A program made the translations under genes and the position numbers. Below, in pieces: positions 1 through 8,006 of a DNA stretch of 64,000 nt. The first letter of the stretch is position 1. Each line of letters begins with the position of its first letter. The notes beneath the pieces were generated by a model, which saw nothing but the letters and a program-made list of their open reading frames with translations, did not search any database and was not told where the DNA came from. Origin of the DNA: Amaricoccus sp047275745 (GTDB lineage: Bacteria > Pseudomonadota > Alphaproteobacteria > Rhodobacterales > Rhodobacteraceae); contig NZ_JBKQWU010000004.1 of the NCBI RefSeq assembly GCF_047275745.1, positions 90,557 to 154,556 on the forward strand, in the 5' to 3' direction.

Positions 1-2
1 AG

Positions 3-233
3 AAGGCACCGCCCGATACGTCGAAGATGCTCCTCTGCCCGATGCCCGGGCTCATCGTGAAGATCAGCGTGGCCGAGGGTGACGAGGTCTACGACGGTCA
101 GCCGCTCGCGATGGTCGAGGCTATGAAGATGGAGAACGTGCTGCGCGCCGAGCGCAAGGCGAAGGTCTCGAAGATCCTCGCGAAGCCCGGCGACAGCCTC
201 GCGGTCGACGATGTGATCATGGAGTTCGAGTGA
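3..233 (+). CDS. pccA: Propionyl-CoA carboxylase biotin-carboxylase subunit, C-terminal end (partial)
   Basis: This is the last 76 codons of a gene that begins before the window; the frame is open to the first base, so the internal ATG at 27 is not the start. It encodes a biotinyl carrier domain with the canonical AMKM biotinylation motif (VEAMKMENVL), where the lysine carries biotin, and the PMPG turn upstream. Such a domain ends the alpha subunit of acyl-CoA carboxylases. The propionyl-CoA specificity is inferred from the neighbours: methylmalonyl-CoA mutase lies downstream on the same strand and prpE follows. The enzyme would make methylmalonyl-CoA from propionyl-CoA. A stand-alone carrier or another acyl-CoA carboxylase cannot be excluded from the tail alone. 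Confidence 0.85.
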   Translation, partial: KAPPDTSKMLLCPMPGLIVKISVAEGDEVYDGQPLAMVEAMKMENVLRAERKAKVSKILAKPGDSLAVDDVIMEFE

Positions 234-237
234 TGGC

Positions 238-807
238 TCACGGCCGGCGCGATCCGGTCTCGTCGCGGCGGGACGGCATCCGGTCGATGAGGCCCGAGAT
301 CTCGCGGACCTGCATCGGCGCCGGGCGACGGAGCGCCACGCGGCCGTCGATGTCGATCAGCACGACGCCGAAACCCCTCGGCCTGAGCGCGCGGCGCAGC
401 GGCCCGACGGCGGCGGGATCGGTGTCGGTCAGCACGACGACCTGGCGTTCGGAAAGCTCCTCCATCCCGGCCTCGATCCGGCGCATCTGCTGGATGTATC
501 TCGGGTCGCGGTCGGTATCGGCGAAGATGACCAGCGGTCGCGCGACCCAGAGCAGATCGTCGAGCGAGGGCGGTTCCGGCGCGGTTGTGATCGAGCGCGC
601 CTCCGGCGCGGTGTCGGGCGAGCGCGCCTCCGGCGCGGTTTCGGGCGAGCGCGCGTCCGGCGCGGTTTCGGGCGAGCGCGCCTCCGGCGCGGTGGCGCCG
701 GGCACGTCCCCGCCGGTCGCGGTCGGAGCCTCCGTCGCGGGATCGGGTTGCGCCCGGGCCGCGGTCGCGGCGACGACGAGCGCGAGCATCAAGAGACGAA
801 CTTTCAT
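238..807 (-). CDS. Exported DUF4174-family protein with a 9-residue repeat linker
   Basis: A 189-aa protein read opposite to pccA and mcm. The ATG at 807 is chosen because it gives a clean signal peptide (MKVRLLMLALVVAATAARAQ, probable cleavage after ARA); the longer open frame upstream runs into mcm. Residues of about 40-80 are a low-complexity linker of four ARSPETAPE-like nonapeptides. The C-terminal half (RPLVIFADTDRDPR, VVVLTDTDP, LRPRGFGVVLIDIDGRVALR, IDRMPSRRDE) matches the thioredoxin-fold-like DUF4174 family. The function is unknown. It is probably periplasmic. The position between pccA and mcm may be a conserved synteny, but nothing ties it biochemically to propionate metabolism. 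Confidence 0.78.
   Translation of the reverse strand: MKVRLLMLALVVAATAARAQPDPATEAPTATGGDVPGATAPEARSPETAPDARSPETAPEARSPDTAPEARSITTAPEPPSLDDLLWVARPLVIFADTDRDPRYIQQMRRIEAGMEELSERQVVVLTDTDPAAVGPLRRALRPRGFGVVLIDIDGRVALRRPAPMQVREISGLIDRMPSRRDETGSRRP
568..695 (-). repeat. 27-bp tandem repeat coding for ARSPETAPE units
   Basis: About four imperfect 27-bp units inside the DUF4174 gene. The period is a multiple of three and the reading frame is kept, so this is a coding minisatellite in a linker. Units differ by only a few bases, so copy number may vary among strains. Confidence 0.8.
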
Positions 808-897
808 GCGGGCGTCATCCTGTTCCCAACATAGGCGGTCCGGCCGGGGATGCGAGAGGGCGGGCGCGGGATTCTGGAATACGTGGAGGGCGTGGGC

Positions 898-3030
898 ATG
901 AGCAAGGCAACTCTCGATGACTGGCGGGCGCTGGCGACGCGGGAACTGAAGGGCGCGGAGCCGGAGAGCCTGGTCTGGAACACCCCCGAGGGCATCGACG
1001 TGAAACCGCTCTACACGGCGGAGGACCTGAAGGGGCTCGATCATCTCGACACCCTGCCGGGTCTCGCGCCCTACACGCGGGGACCGCGGGCCACGATGTA
1101 CGCCGGCAGACCCTGGACGATCCGGCAATACGCGGGCTTTTCCACGGCGGAGGAATCGAACGCCTTCTACCGGCGCAACCTCGCCGCCGGGCAGCAGGGC
1201 GTCTCGGTCGCCTTCGACCTCGCGACACACCGGGGCTATGACAGCGACCACCCCCGCGTCGTCGGCGATGTCGGCAAGGCGGGCGTCGCGATCGACTCGG
1301 TCGAGGACATGAAGATCCTCTTCGACGGCATCCCGCTCGAGAAGATCTCCGTCTCGATGACGATGAACGGCGCGGTCATCCCGATCCTCGCGAGCTTCAT
1401 CGTCGCGGGCGAGGAACAGGGGGTTTCAAGGGCGCAACTCTCGGGGACCATCCAGAACGACATCCTGAAGGAGTTCATGGTCCGCAACACCTACATCTAC
1501 CCGCCCGAGCCCTCGATGCGGATCATCTCCGACATCATCGCCTTCACGGCGGAGGAGATGCCGCGGTTCAACTCGATCTCGATCTCTGGCTATCACATGC
1601 AGGAGGCGGGCGCGAACCTGGCGCAGGAACTGGCCTTCACGCTGGCGGACGGGCGCGAATATGTCCGCGCGGCGATCGCGAGCGGCCTCGATGTCGATGT
1701 CTTCGCGGGGCGGCTGTCGTTCTTCTGGGCGATCGGCATGAACTTCTTCATGGAAGTCGCGAAGATGCGCGCCGGGCGGATGCTCTGGGCGCGGATCATG
1801 TCGGAGTTCGAACCGAAGAAGGCGTCGAGCTCGATGCTGCGTACCCACTGCCAGACCAGCGGCGTGAGCCTGCAGGAGCAGGACCCCTACAACAACGTGA
1901 TCCGCACCGCCTACGAGGCGATGGCCGCGGCGCTCGGCGGCACGCAGAGCCTGCATACGAACGCGCTCGACGAAGCCATTGCCCTGCCGACGGAATTCTC
2001 CGCCCGGATCGCGCGCAACACGCAGCTCATCCTGCAGGAAGAGACCGGGATCACCAACGTGGTCGATCCGCTCGCCGGCTCCTACTACGTCGAGAGCCTG
2101 ACGGCGGAGATCGCCGCCAAGGCCTGGGAACTGATCGAGGAAGTCGAGAGCCTCGGCGGCATGACCAAGGCGGTGGCCTCGGGCATGCCCAAGCTCCGCA
2201 TCGAGGAGGCGGCGGCGCGGCGGCAGGCGGCGGTCGACCGCGGCACGGAAACCATCGTCGGCGTCAACAAGTACCGGCCCTCGACCGACGACCATATCGA
2301 GATCCTCGACGTGGACAATGTGAAGGTGCGCGACTCCCAGATCGCGCGGCTCGAAAGGATCCGCGCGACACGGGATCAGGCGGCCTGCGACGCGGCGCTC
2401 GCGGCGCTGGAGAAGGCGGCGGGTTCGGGCGGCAATCTGCTCGCCGCCGCGGTCGAGGCGGCGCGCGCGCGCGCCACTGTCGGGGAGATCTCGGACGCGA
2501 TGGAAAAGGTCTTTGGGCGGCACCGCGCCGAGGTCAAGACGCTCGCGGGCGTCTATGGCGCGGCCTACGAGGGCGACGAGGGTTTCGCCCAGATCCAGTC
2601 GGATGTGGCGAAATTCGCCGAGGACGAAGGGCGGCGGCCCCGGATGCTCGTCGTCAAGATGGGCCAGGACGGGCACGACCGGGGCGCGAAGGTGATCGCG
2701 ACCGCCTTCGCCGATATCGGCTTCGACGTGGACGTGGGGCCGCTCTTCCAGACGCCCGAGGAGGCGGCGCGCGACGCGGTCGACAACGATGTCCATATCG
2801 TCGGCATCTCGTCCCAGGCGGCGGGCCACAAGACGCTGGCGCCGAAACTGATCGAGGCGTTGCGGGAACAGGGCGCGGGCGACATCCTCGTCATCTGCGG
2901 CGGCGTGATCCCGCAGCAGGACTATGCCTTCCTGAAGGACGCCGGCGTCGCCGCGATCTTCGGTCCGGGTACCAATATTCCCCGCGCGGCCCGAGAGATC
3001 CTTGACCTTCTGACCGCTGCCAGAGCATGA
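898..3030 (+). CDS. mcm: Methylmalonyl-CoA mutase, single-chain catalytic subunit
   Basis: A 710-aa adenosylcobalamin enzyme that converts (R)-methylmalonyl-CoA to succinyl-CoA, the last step of propionyl-CoA entry into the TCA cycle. The start at 898 gives the usual N-terminus (MSKATLDDWRALA) with a G-rich ribosome site (TGGAGGG) upstream; the in-frame ATG at 850 is too far upstream. The substrate-binding barrel shows TMYAGRPWTIRQYAGF, VAFDLATHRGYDSD and the TNALDEA and QEETGI motifs. The C-terminal B12 domain carries GQDGHDRGAKV with the cobalt-ligating His near residue 593. The length fits the catalytic MutB/ScpA subunit, and no small MutA-type subunit is adjacent. It lies downstream of pccA on the same strand, with the antisense DUF4174 gene between. 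Confidence 0.96.
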   Translation: MSKATLDDWRALATRELKGAEPESLVWNTPEGIDVKPLYTAEDLKGLDHLDTLPGLAPYTRGPRATMYAGRPWTIRQYAGFSTAEESNAFYRRNLAAGQQGVSVAFDLATHRGYDSDHPRVVGDVGKAGVAIDSVEDMKILFDGIPLEKISVSMTMNGAVIPILASFIVAGEEQGVSRAQLSGTIQNDILKEFMVRNTYIYPPEPSMRIISDIIAFTAEEMPRFNSISISGYHMQEAGANLAQELAFTLADGREYVRAAIASGLDVDVFAGRLSFFWAIGMNFFMEVAKMRAGRMLWARIMSEFEPKKASSSMLRTHCQTSGVSLQEQDPYNNVIRTAYEAMAAALGGTQSLHTNALDEAIALPTEFSARIARNTQLILQEETGITNVVDPLAGSYYVESLTAEIAAKAWELIEEVESLGGMTKAVASGMPKLRIEEAAARRQAAVDRGTETIVGVNKYRPSTDDHIEILDVDNVKVRDSQIARLERIRATRDQAACDAALAALEKAAGSGGNLLAAAVEAARARATVGEISDAMEKVFGRHRAEVKTLAGVYGAAYEGDEGFAQIQSDVAKFAEDEGRRPRMLVVKMGQDGHDRGAKVIATAFADIGFDVDVGPLFQTPEEAARDAVDNDVHIVGISSQAAGHKTLAPKLIEALREQGAGDILVICGGVIPQQDYAFLKDAGVAAIFGPGTNIPRAAREILDLLTAARA

Positions 3031-3034
3031 GCTT

Positions 3035-3064
3035 GGGCGTGCCCTTCCTGGAGGCGGCACGCCC
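3035..3064 (+). terminator. Hairpin between mcm and maeB
   Basis: Perfect 9-bp inverted repeat GGGCGTGCC ... GGCACGCCC with a 12-nt loop, just after the mcm stop. There is no T-run, so it may be a weak terminator or an mRNA-stabilising hairpin. Confidence 0.45.
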
Positions 3065-3092
3065 GGCCAACCATGAGAGGGGAGGATAGCCA

Positions 3093-5369
3093 ATGTCCGA
3101 GGGGAGCAGCGACGCCCGTTCCGCGGCGCTCGAGTACCACGAGTTTCCGACGCCCGGTAAGCTCGAGATCCGCGCGACGAAACCGATGGCGAACCAGCGC
3201 GACCTGAGCCGCGCCTACAGCCCCGGCGTCGCGGAGGCCTGCCTCGAGATCAAGGCGAACCCCCAGGACAGCGTGCGCTACACCGCGCGCGGCAACCTCG
3301 TCGCGGTGGTCTCGAACGGCTCCGCCGTGCTCGGGCTCGGCAATATCGGCGCGCTCGCCTCCAAGCCGGTGATGGAAGGCAAGGCGGTTCTGTTCAAGAA
3401 ATTCGCCAATATCGACTGTTTCGATATCGAGGTGGACGAAACGGATCCGGTGAAGCTCGCCGAGATCGTCGCCTCCCTGGAGCCGACCTTCGGCGCCATC
3501 AACCTCGAGGACATCAAGGCGCCCGACTGCTTCATCGTCGAGCGGCTCTGCCGCGAGAAGATGAACATCCCCGTGTTCCACGACGACCAGCACGGCACGG
3601 CGATCGTGGTCGGCGCCGCGGCGACCAACGCGATCAAGGTCGCGAACAAGACCTTCGAGCAGATCAAGGTCGTCTCGACCGGCGGCGGCGCGGCGGGCAT
3701 CGCCTGCCTCAACATGCTGCTGAAGCTCGGCGTGAAACGCGAGAACGTCTGGCTCTGCGATATCCACGGCCTCGTCCATGAGGGCCGGGAGATCGACATG
3801 AACCCCGAGAAGGCCGCCTTCGCGCAGAAGAGCGAGCTTCGCACGCTCGGCGAGGTGATCGAGGGCGCGGATCTGTTCCTCGGCCTCTCCGGTCCCGGCG
3901 TGCTGACCGGCGAGATGGTAAAGCGGATGAACGGCGATCCGATCGTCTTCGCGCTCGCCAACCCCAATCCGGAGATCGACCCGGCCGAGGCGCGGGCGGC
4001 CAATCCCGATGTGATCATGGCGACTGGCCGTTCGGACTATCCGAACCAGGTCAACAACGTGCTCTGCTTCCCCTTCATCTTCCGGGGCGCGCTCGACGTG
4101 GGCGCGACCGAGATCAACGACGAGATGTCGATCGCCTGCGTCGAGGGGATCGCGGCGCTCGCGCGTGCCTCGTCGAGCGCCGAGGCCGCGGCCGCCTATC
4201 AGGGCGAGCGGCTTTCCTTCGGCCGCGATTACCTCATCCCGAAGCCCTTCGACCCGAGGCTGCTCGCGATCGTGGCGGGCGCGGTCGCCAAGGCGGCGAT
4301 GGACAGCGGCGTGGCGACCCGGCCGCTCGACGATCTCGAAGCCTACAAGTCGCGGCTGAACGCCTCGGTCTACCGCTCGGCCTTCATCATGCGGCAGGTC
4401 TTCGACGTGGCGCGCGAGGGTGACCGGCGCATCGTCTTCGGCGAGGGCGAGGACGAGCGCGTGCTGCGCGCCGCCCAGGCGATGCTGGAGGAGGGCGTCG
4501 GCCGTCCGATCCTGATCGGCCGTCCCGAAGTCATGACACTCCGCTGCGAACGGGCGGCGCTGCCGATCCAGGTCGGCGTGGATTTCGACTATGTGAACCC
4601 GGAAGGCGACCCGCGCTACCGCGAGTACTGGGGAACCTATCACCAGATCATGCAGCGCCGGGGCGTCACCCCGGATCTCGCCCGCGCGATCATGCGCACG
4701 AATTCGACGGCGATCGGCGCCGTCATGGTGGCGCGGGGCGAGGCGGACAGCCTCATCTGCGGGACCTTCGGCCAGTATCTGTGGCACCTGAACTATATCC
4801 GGCAGGTGCTTGCGACGCCGGCGCTGGCGCCGGTCGGCGCGCTGTCGCTCATGATCGCGGAGAAGACGGTGCTCTTCGTCGCCGACACGCAGGTAAACCC
4901 GGAACCCACGGCCCAGCAGATCGCCGAGACCGTGATCGCGGCCGCGCGCCATGCGCGCCGCTTCGGCGTCGAGCCGAAGATCGCGCTCTGTTCGCATTCC
5001 CAGTTCGGCAATCTCGACACCGATTCCGGCCGGCGCATGCGGGCGGCGCTCGAGATCCTCGACGCGCGCGAGGCCGATTTCGAATACGAGGGCGAGATGC
5101 ATTCCGATCTGGCGCTCGATCCGGAGCTCCGGTCGCGCATCTACCCGAATTCGCGGCTCCAGGGGGCGGCGAATGTGCTGGTCTTCGCCAATACCGACGC
5201 GGCGAGCGCGGTCCGCAACATCATCAAGATGGTGTCCGGCGGGCTTGAGGTCGGGCCGATCCTGATGGGGATGGGCAATCAGGCGCATATCGTCACGCCC
5301 TCGATCACCGCGCGCGGCCTTCTCAATATCGCCGCGCTCGCGGGGGCGCCCGTGCATACCTACGGCTGA
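3093..5369 (+). CDS. maeB: NADP-dependent malic enzyme with phosphotransacetylase-like C-terminal domain
   Basis: A 758-aa two-domain protein. Residues of about 1-430 are the malic enzyme proper, giving pyruvate, CO2 and reduced cofactor from malate: YSPGVAEAC, NIDCFDIEVDETDP, VFHDDQHGTAIVV (metal and substrate acids) and the dinucleotide fold STGGGAAGIACLNML. Residues of about 430-758 resemble phosphate acetyltransferase (RIVFGEGEDERVLRAA, MVARGEADSLICG, EGEMHSDLALDPE). That domain is regulatory, not catalytic, in characterised MaeB proteins. A strong ribosome site (GGGGAGG) precedes the ATG. Sitting between mcm and prpE, it would drain succinate-derived malate to pyruvate during growth on propionate; that role is inferred from context. 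NADP preference is the family norm and was not read from the sequence. Confidence 0.95.
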   Translation: MSEGSSDARSAALEYHEFPTPGKLEIRATKPMANQRDLSRAYSPGVAEACLEIKANPQDSVRYTARGNLVAVVSNGSAVLGLGNIGALASKPVMEGKAVLFKKFANIDCFDIEVDETDPVKLAEIVASLEPTFGAINLEDIKAPDCFIVERLCREKMNIPVFHDDQHGTAIVVGAAATNAIKVANKTFEQIKVVSTGGGAAGIACLNMLLKLGVKRENVWLCDIHGLVHEGREIDMNPEKAAFAQKSELRTLGEVIEGADLFLGLSGPGVLTGEMVKRMNGDPIVFALANPNPEIDPAEARAANPDVIMATGRSDYPNQVNNVLCFPFIFRGALDVGATEINDEMSIACVEGIAALARASSSAEAAAAYQGERLSFGRDYLIPKPFDPRLLAIVAGAVAKAAMDSGVATRPLDDLEAYKSRLNASVYRSAFIMRQVFDVAREGDRRIVFGEGEDERVLRAAQAMLEEGVGRPILIGRPEVMTLRCERAALPIQVGVDFDYVNPEGDPRYREYWGTYHQIMQRRGVTPDLARAIMRTNSTAIGAVMVARGEADSLICGTFGQYLWHLNYIRQVLATPALAPVGALSLMIAEKTVLFVADTQVNPEPTAQQIAETVIAAARHARRFGVEPKIALCSHSQFGNLDTDSGRRMRAALEILDAREADFEYEGEMHSDLALDPELRSRIYPNSRLQGAANVLVFANTDAASAVRNIIKMVSGGLEVGPILMGMGNQAHIVTPSITARGLLNIAALAGAPVHTYG

Positions 5370-5409
5370 GCTTGCCGCCGGGTCGCGGCGGTCACGAGAG
5401 GAGGACAGG

Positions 5410-7314
5410 ATGGCATACCGGGACATCTACGAAGGCTGGCGGAACGATCCGGAAGCGTTCTGGCTCGAGGCCGCCAAGGCGGTCGACTGGATCCGTCCTC
5501 CCTCCCGGGCGCTCGACGAGAGCCGGGCGCCGCTCTACGGCTGGTTCGCCGATGCCGAATGCAACGTCTGCCAGAACGCGGTGGACCGTCATGTCGCGGC
5601 GGGCCGGGGCGATCAGGTGGCGATCATCCATGACAGCCCCGTCACCGGCGCGAAGTCGAAGATGACCTATGCCGAACTGCTCGACCAGGTCTCGCGCCTC
5701 GCCGGCGCGATGGCGGCGCGCGGCATCACCAAGGGCGACCGCGTGCTCATCTACATGCCGATGGTGCCGGAAGCCCTGGTCGCGATGCTGGCCTGCGCCC
5801 GGATCGGCGCGGTGCATTCGGTGGTTTTCGGCGGTTTCGCGGCGCCGGAACTGGCGGTTCGCATCAACGATGCGAGCCCGAAGGCGATCCTGCTCGCCTC
5901 CTGCGGCATCGAACCGGGCCGGGTCGTGGCCTACAAGCCCATGGTCGACGCGGCGATCGAGATGGCGGAGACCAAACCGGACTTCTGCTTCGTCCTCCAG
6001 CGGCCCCAGTCCGAAGCCGCGCTGGTCGAGGGGCGCGACGAGGACTGGGCGACGGCGGTCGCACAGGCGGAGCCCGCCGATTGCGTCGCCGTGGGCGGCA
6101 TGGACCCGCTCTATATCCTCTACACCTCGGGCACGACCGGCCAGCCGAAGGGCGTGGTCCGCGCGTCCGCGGGCTATATGGTCGCGCTCCTCTGGACGAT
6201 GCCGAACGTCTATCAGGTGAACCCCGGCGAGGTGTTCTGGAGCGCCTCCGATGTGGGCTGGGTCGTCGGCCATTCCTACATCTGCTACGCGCCGTTGCTG
6301 CTCGGCGCGACGACCGTCGTCTATGAAGGCAAGCCGGTCGGCACGCCCGATGCCGGGGCCTTCTGGCGGGTGATCGAGGAACACGAGGTGAAGAGCTTCT
6401 TCACCGCGCCGACCGCGCTCAGGGCGATCAAGCGCGACGACCCGGCCGGCGACCGGCTGCGCGACTACGACACGTCGAGCCTCCGGGCGCTCTATCTCGC
6501 CGGCGAGCGCGCGGACCCCGACACGGTGGAATGGGCGGCGCGGATGCTCGACGTGCCGGTGATCGACAACTGGTGGCAGACCGAGACCGGCTGGCCGATC
6601 TGCGCCAATCCCGCGGGGATCGAACTTCTGCCGGTCAAGCTCGGCTCGCCGACGCTGGCGCTGCCGGGCTACGATGTCCGGATCCTCTCACCCGAGGGAC
6701 AGCCGATCGCCGCCGGCGAACTGGGCGCGGTGGCGATCAAGCTGCCGCTGCCGCCGGGGACGCTCTCGACGCTCTGGCACGCCGAGGAGCGCTACCTGAA
6801 GTCCTACCTCACGACCTTCCCCGGCTATTACGAGACCGGGGACGCGGGGATGATCGACGAGGACGGCTACCTGCACATCATGGCGCGCACCGATGACGTG
6901 ATCAACGTCGCGGGGCACCGGCTCTCGACCGGGGGCATGGAGGAAGTGCTGGCGAGCCACCCGGACGTGGCCGAATGCGCGGTGATCGGGATCAGCGACG
7001 CGCTGAAGGGCCAGCTGCCGATGGGCTTTCTCTGTCTCAACCGGGGCTGCGAGCGCGATCATGACGAGATCATCCGCGAATGCGTCAAGCTCGTGCGCGA
7101 GAAGATCGGTCCGGTCGCTGCCTTCCGCGACGCGGTCGTGGTCGACCGACTGCCGAAGACGCGTTCGGGCAAGATCCTGCGCGGCGTGATGGTGCGGATC
7201 GCGGATGGCCAGGACTACAAGGCGCCCGCGACGATCGACGATCCGGTCGTCCTCGACGAGATCACCGACAGCCTGACGAAGATCGGCTACGGCAAGCGCG
7301 CCGACGCGACCTGA
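5410..7314 (+). CDS. prpE: Propionate--CoA ligase
   Basis: A 634-aa AMP-forming acyl-CoA synthetase. Visible motifs are the P-loop YTSGTTGQPKGVVR (about residues 237-250), the WWQTETGWP adenylation motif and the C-terminal RLPKTRSGKILRG loop, whose second lysine is the catalytic and acetylation-controlled residue in this family. Length and N-terminus (MAYRDIYEGW) fit PrpE better than acetyl-CoA synthetase, and the setting with pccA and mcm supports propionate as substrate. An ideal ribosome site (GAGGAGG) lies about 6 nt before the ATG. With maeB 40 nt upstream it is likely co-transcribed. Regulation by reversible lysine acetylation is plausible from the conserved loop only. Confidence 0.94.
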   Translation: MAYRDIYEGWRNDPEAFWLEAAKAVDWIRPPSRALDESRAPLYGWFADAECNVCQNAVDRHVAAGRGDQVAIIHDSPVTGAKSKMTYAELLDQVSRLAGAMAARGITKGDRVLIYMPMVPEALVAMLACARIGAVHSVVFGGFAAPELAVRINDASPKAILLASCGIEPGRVVAYKPMVDAAIEMAETKPDFCFVLQRPQSEAALVEGRDEDWATAVAQAEPADCVAVGGMDPLYILYTSGTTGQPKGVVRASAGYMVALLWTMPNVYQVNPGEVFWSASDVGWVVGHSYICYAPLLLGATTVVYEGKPVGTPDAGAFWRVIEEHEVKSFFTAPTALRAIKRDDPAGDRLRDYDTSSLRALYLAGERADPDTVEWAARMLDVPVIDNWWQTETGWPICANPAGIELLPVKLGSPTLALPGYDVRILSPEGQPIAAGELGAVAIKLPLPPGTLSTLWHAEERYLKSYLTTFPGYYETGDAGMIDEDGYLHIMARTDDVINVAGHRLSTGGMEEVLASHPDVAECAVIGISDALKGQLPMGFLCLNRGCERDHDEIIRECVKLVREKIGPVAAFRDAVVVDRLPKTRSGKILRGVMVRIADGQDYKAPATIDDPVVLDEITDSLTKIGYGKRADAT

Positions 7315-7467
7315 ACCGCCGGCTTCCGCCAGACCTCCACCGTCGCGCCACCGCCTCGGCCACCCGGAAAAGGGTGGCCCGTGCAGCCTATGCGAGTGAA
7401 ATCGACTTGATTTCAACCCAGCATAGTGCTTGCTATGGCTGGGGGTTTCTCGGCTCCGCCTGGTGAC

Positions 7468-8001
7468 ATGATCGGACAGAAGGTAGCAGTGGTGGTGGTC
7501 GGCAAGGGTCGTTTTGGGACATGTCTCGCCGCGTTCGCCCTGATTCTGATACTGACGGCGCCGGGAGGCCGGGCCGGAGCGGTCGGTCCCGAGGCTCCGG
7601 CCCTGACCGCGGTCGCCACGGACCCCGAGGCCGAGACGGCGCTCTCGCTCGGTGATCTGCGCGCGCTGCCCTAAACCACGGTCGCCACGCGCACGCCCTT
7701 CAACGACGGTGTGGTGGCCTATCGCGGCCCGCTGATGCGGGATGTCCTTCACGCGCTCGGCCTCAGGGACGCGGCTTCGGTCTTCTGTCTCGCGGTGAAC
7801 GATTACAGCGTCGAGATACCGACCAGGGATTTCCACGACTGGGATGTCATTCTGGCGATGGAGGCGGACGGCGCGCCGCTGCCTCCGCGCGAGACCGGGC
7901 CGCTCTGGATCATCTATCCGGTCAGCGACCATCCCGAACTCGGGGGCCGGGTCTACAGCGAGCGACTGATCTGGCAGCTCATCCGGATCGAGGCGCGCTG
8001 A
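7468..8001 (+). pseudogene. Molybdopterin-domain-like exported protein split by an in-frame TAA
   Basis: Two open segments in the same frame are separated by one TAA at 7672-7674. The first encodes a signal-peptide-like N-terminus and the start of a domain ending LSLGDLRALP; the second resumes immediately with TTVATRTPFNDGVVAYRGPL and continues to an arginine-rich end. Read through, it would be about 177 aa and resemble the small periplasmic oxidoreductase molybdopterin-binding-like proteins (COG3915 type) encoded beside sensor kinases. Relatives usually have Gln at the interrupted position (LPQ...T), so a CAA to TAA change or a base-call error is the simplest reading. The kinase gene begins 5 nt after the stop, which suggests an operon. 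The start is uncertain; GTG codons near 7490 are alternatives. Confidence 0.6.
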
Positions 8002-8006
8002 CATTG

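Noticed and set aside
2922..5426. An 834-aa minus-strand frame opposite maeB, and similar long frames opposite mcm, hutH, hutU and the EAL gene
   Set aside because: Same cause: shadows of strongly coding genes, with no recognisable domain or ribosome site.
7405..7440. A possible sigma-54 promoter (AGCATAGTGCTTGCT) before the kinase operon
   Set aside because: The -24 element lacks the essential GG and matches the consensus poorly, although the GC spacing fits.
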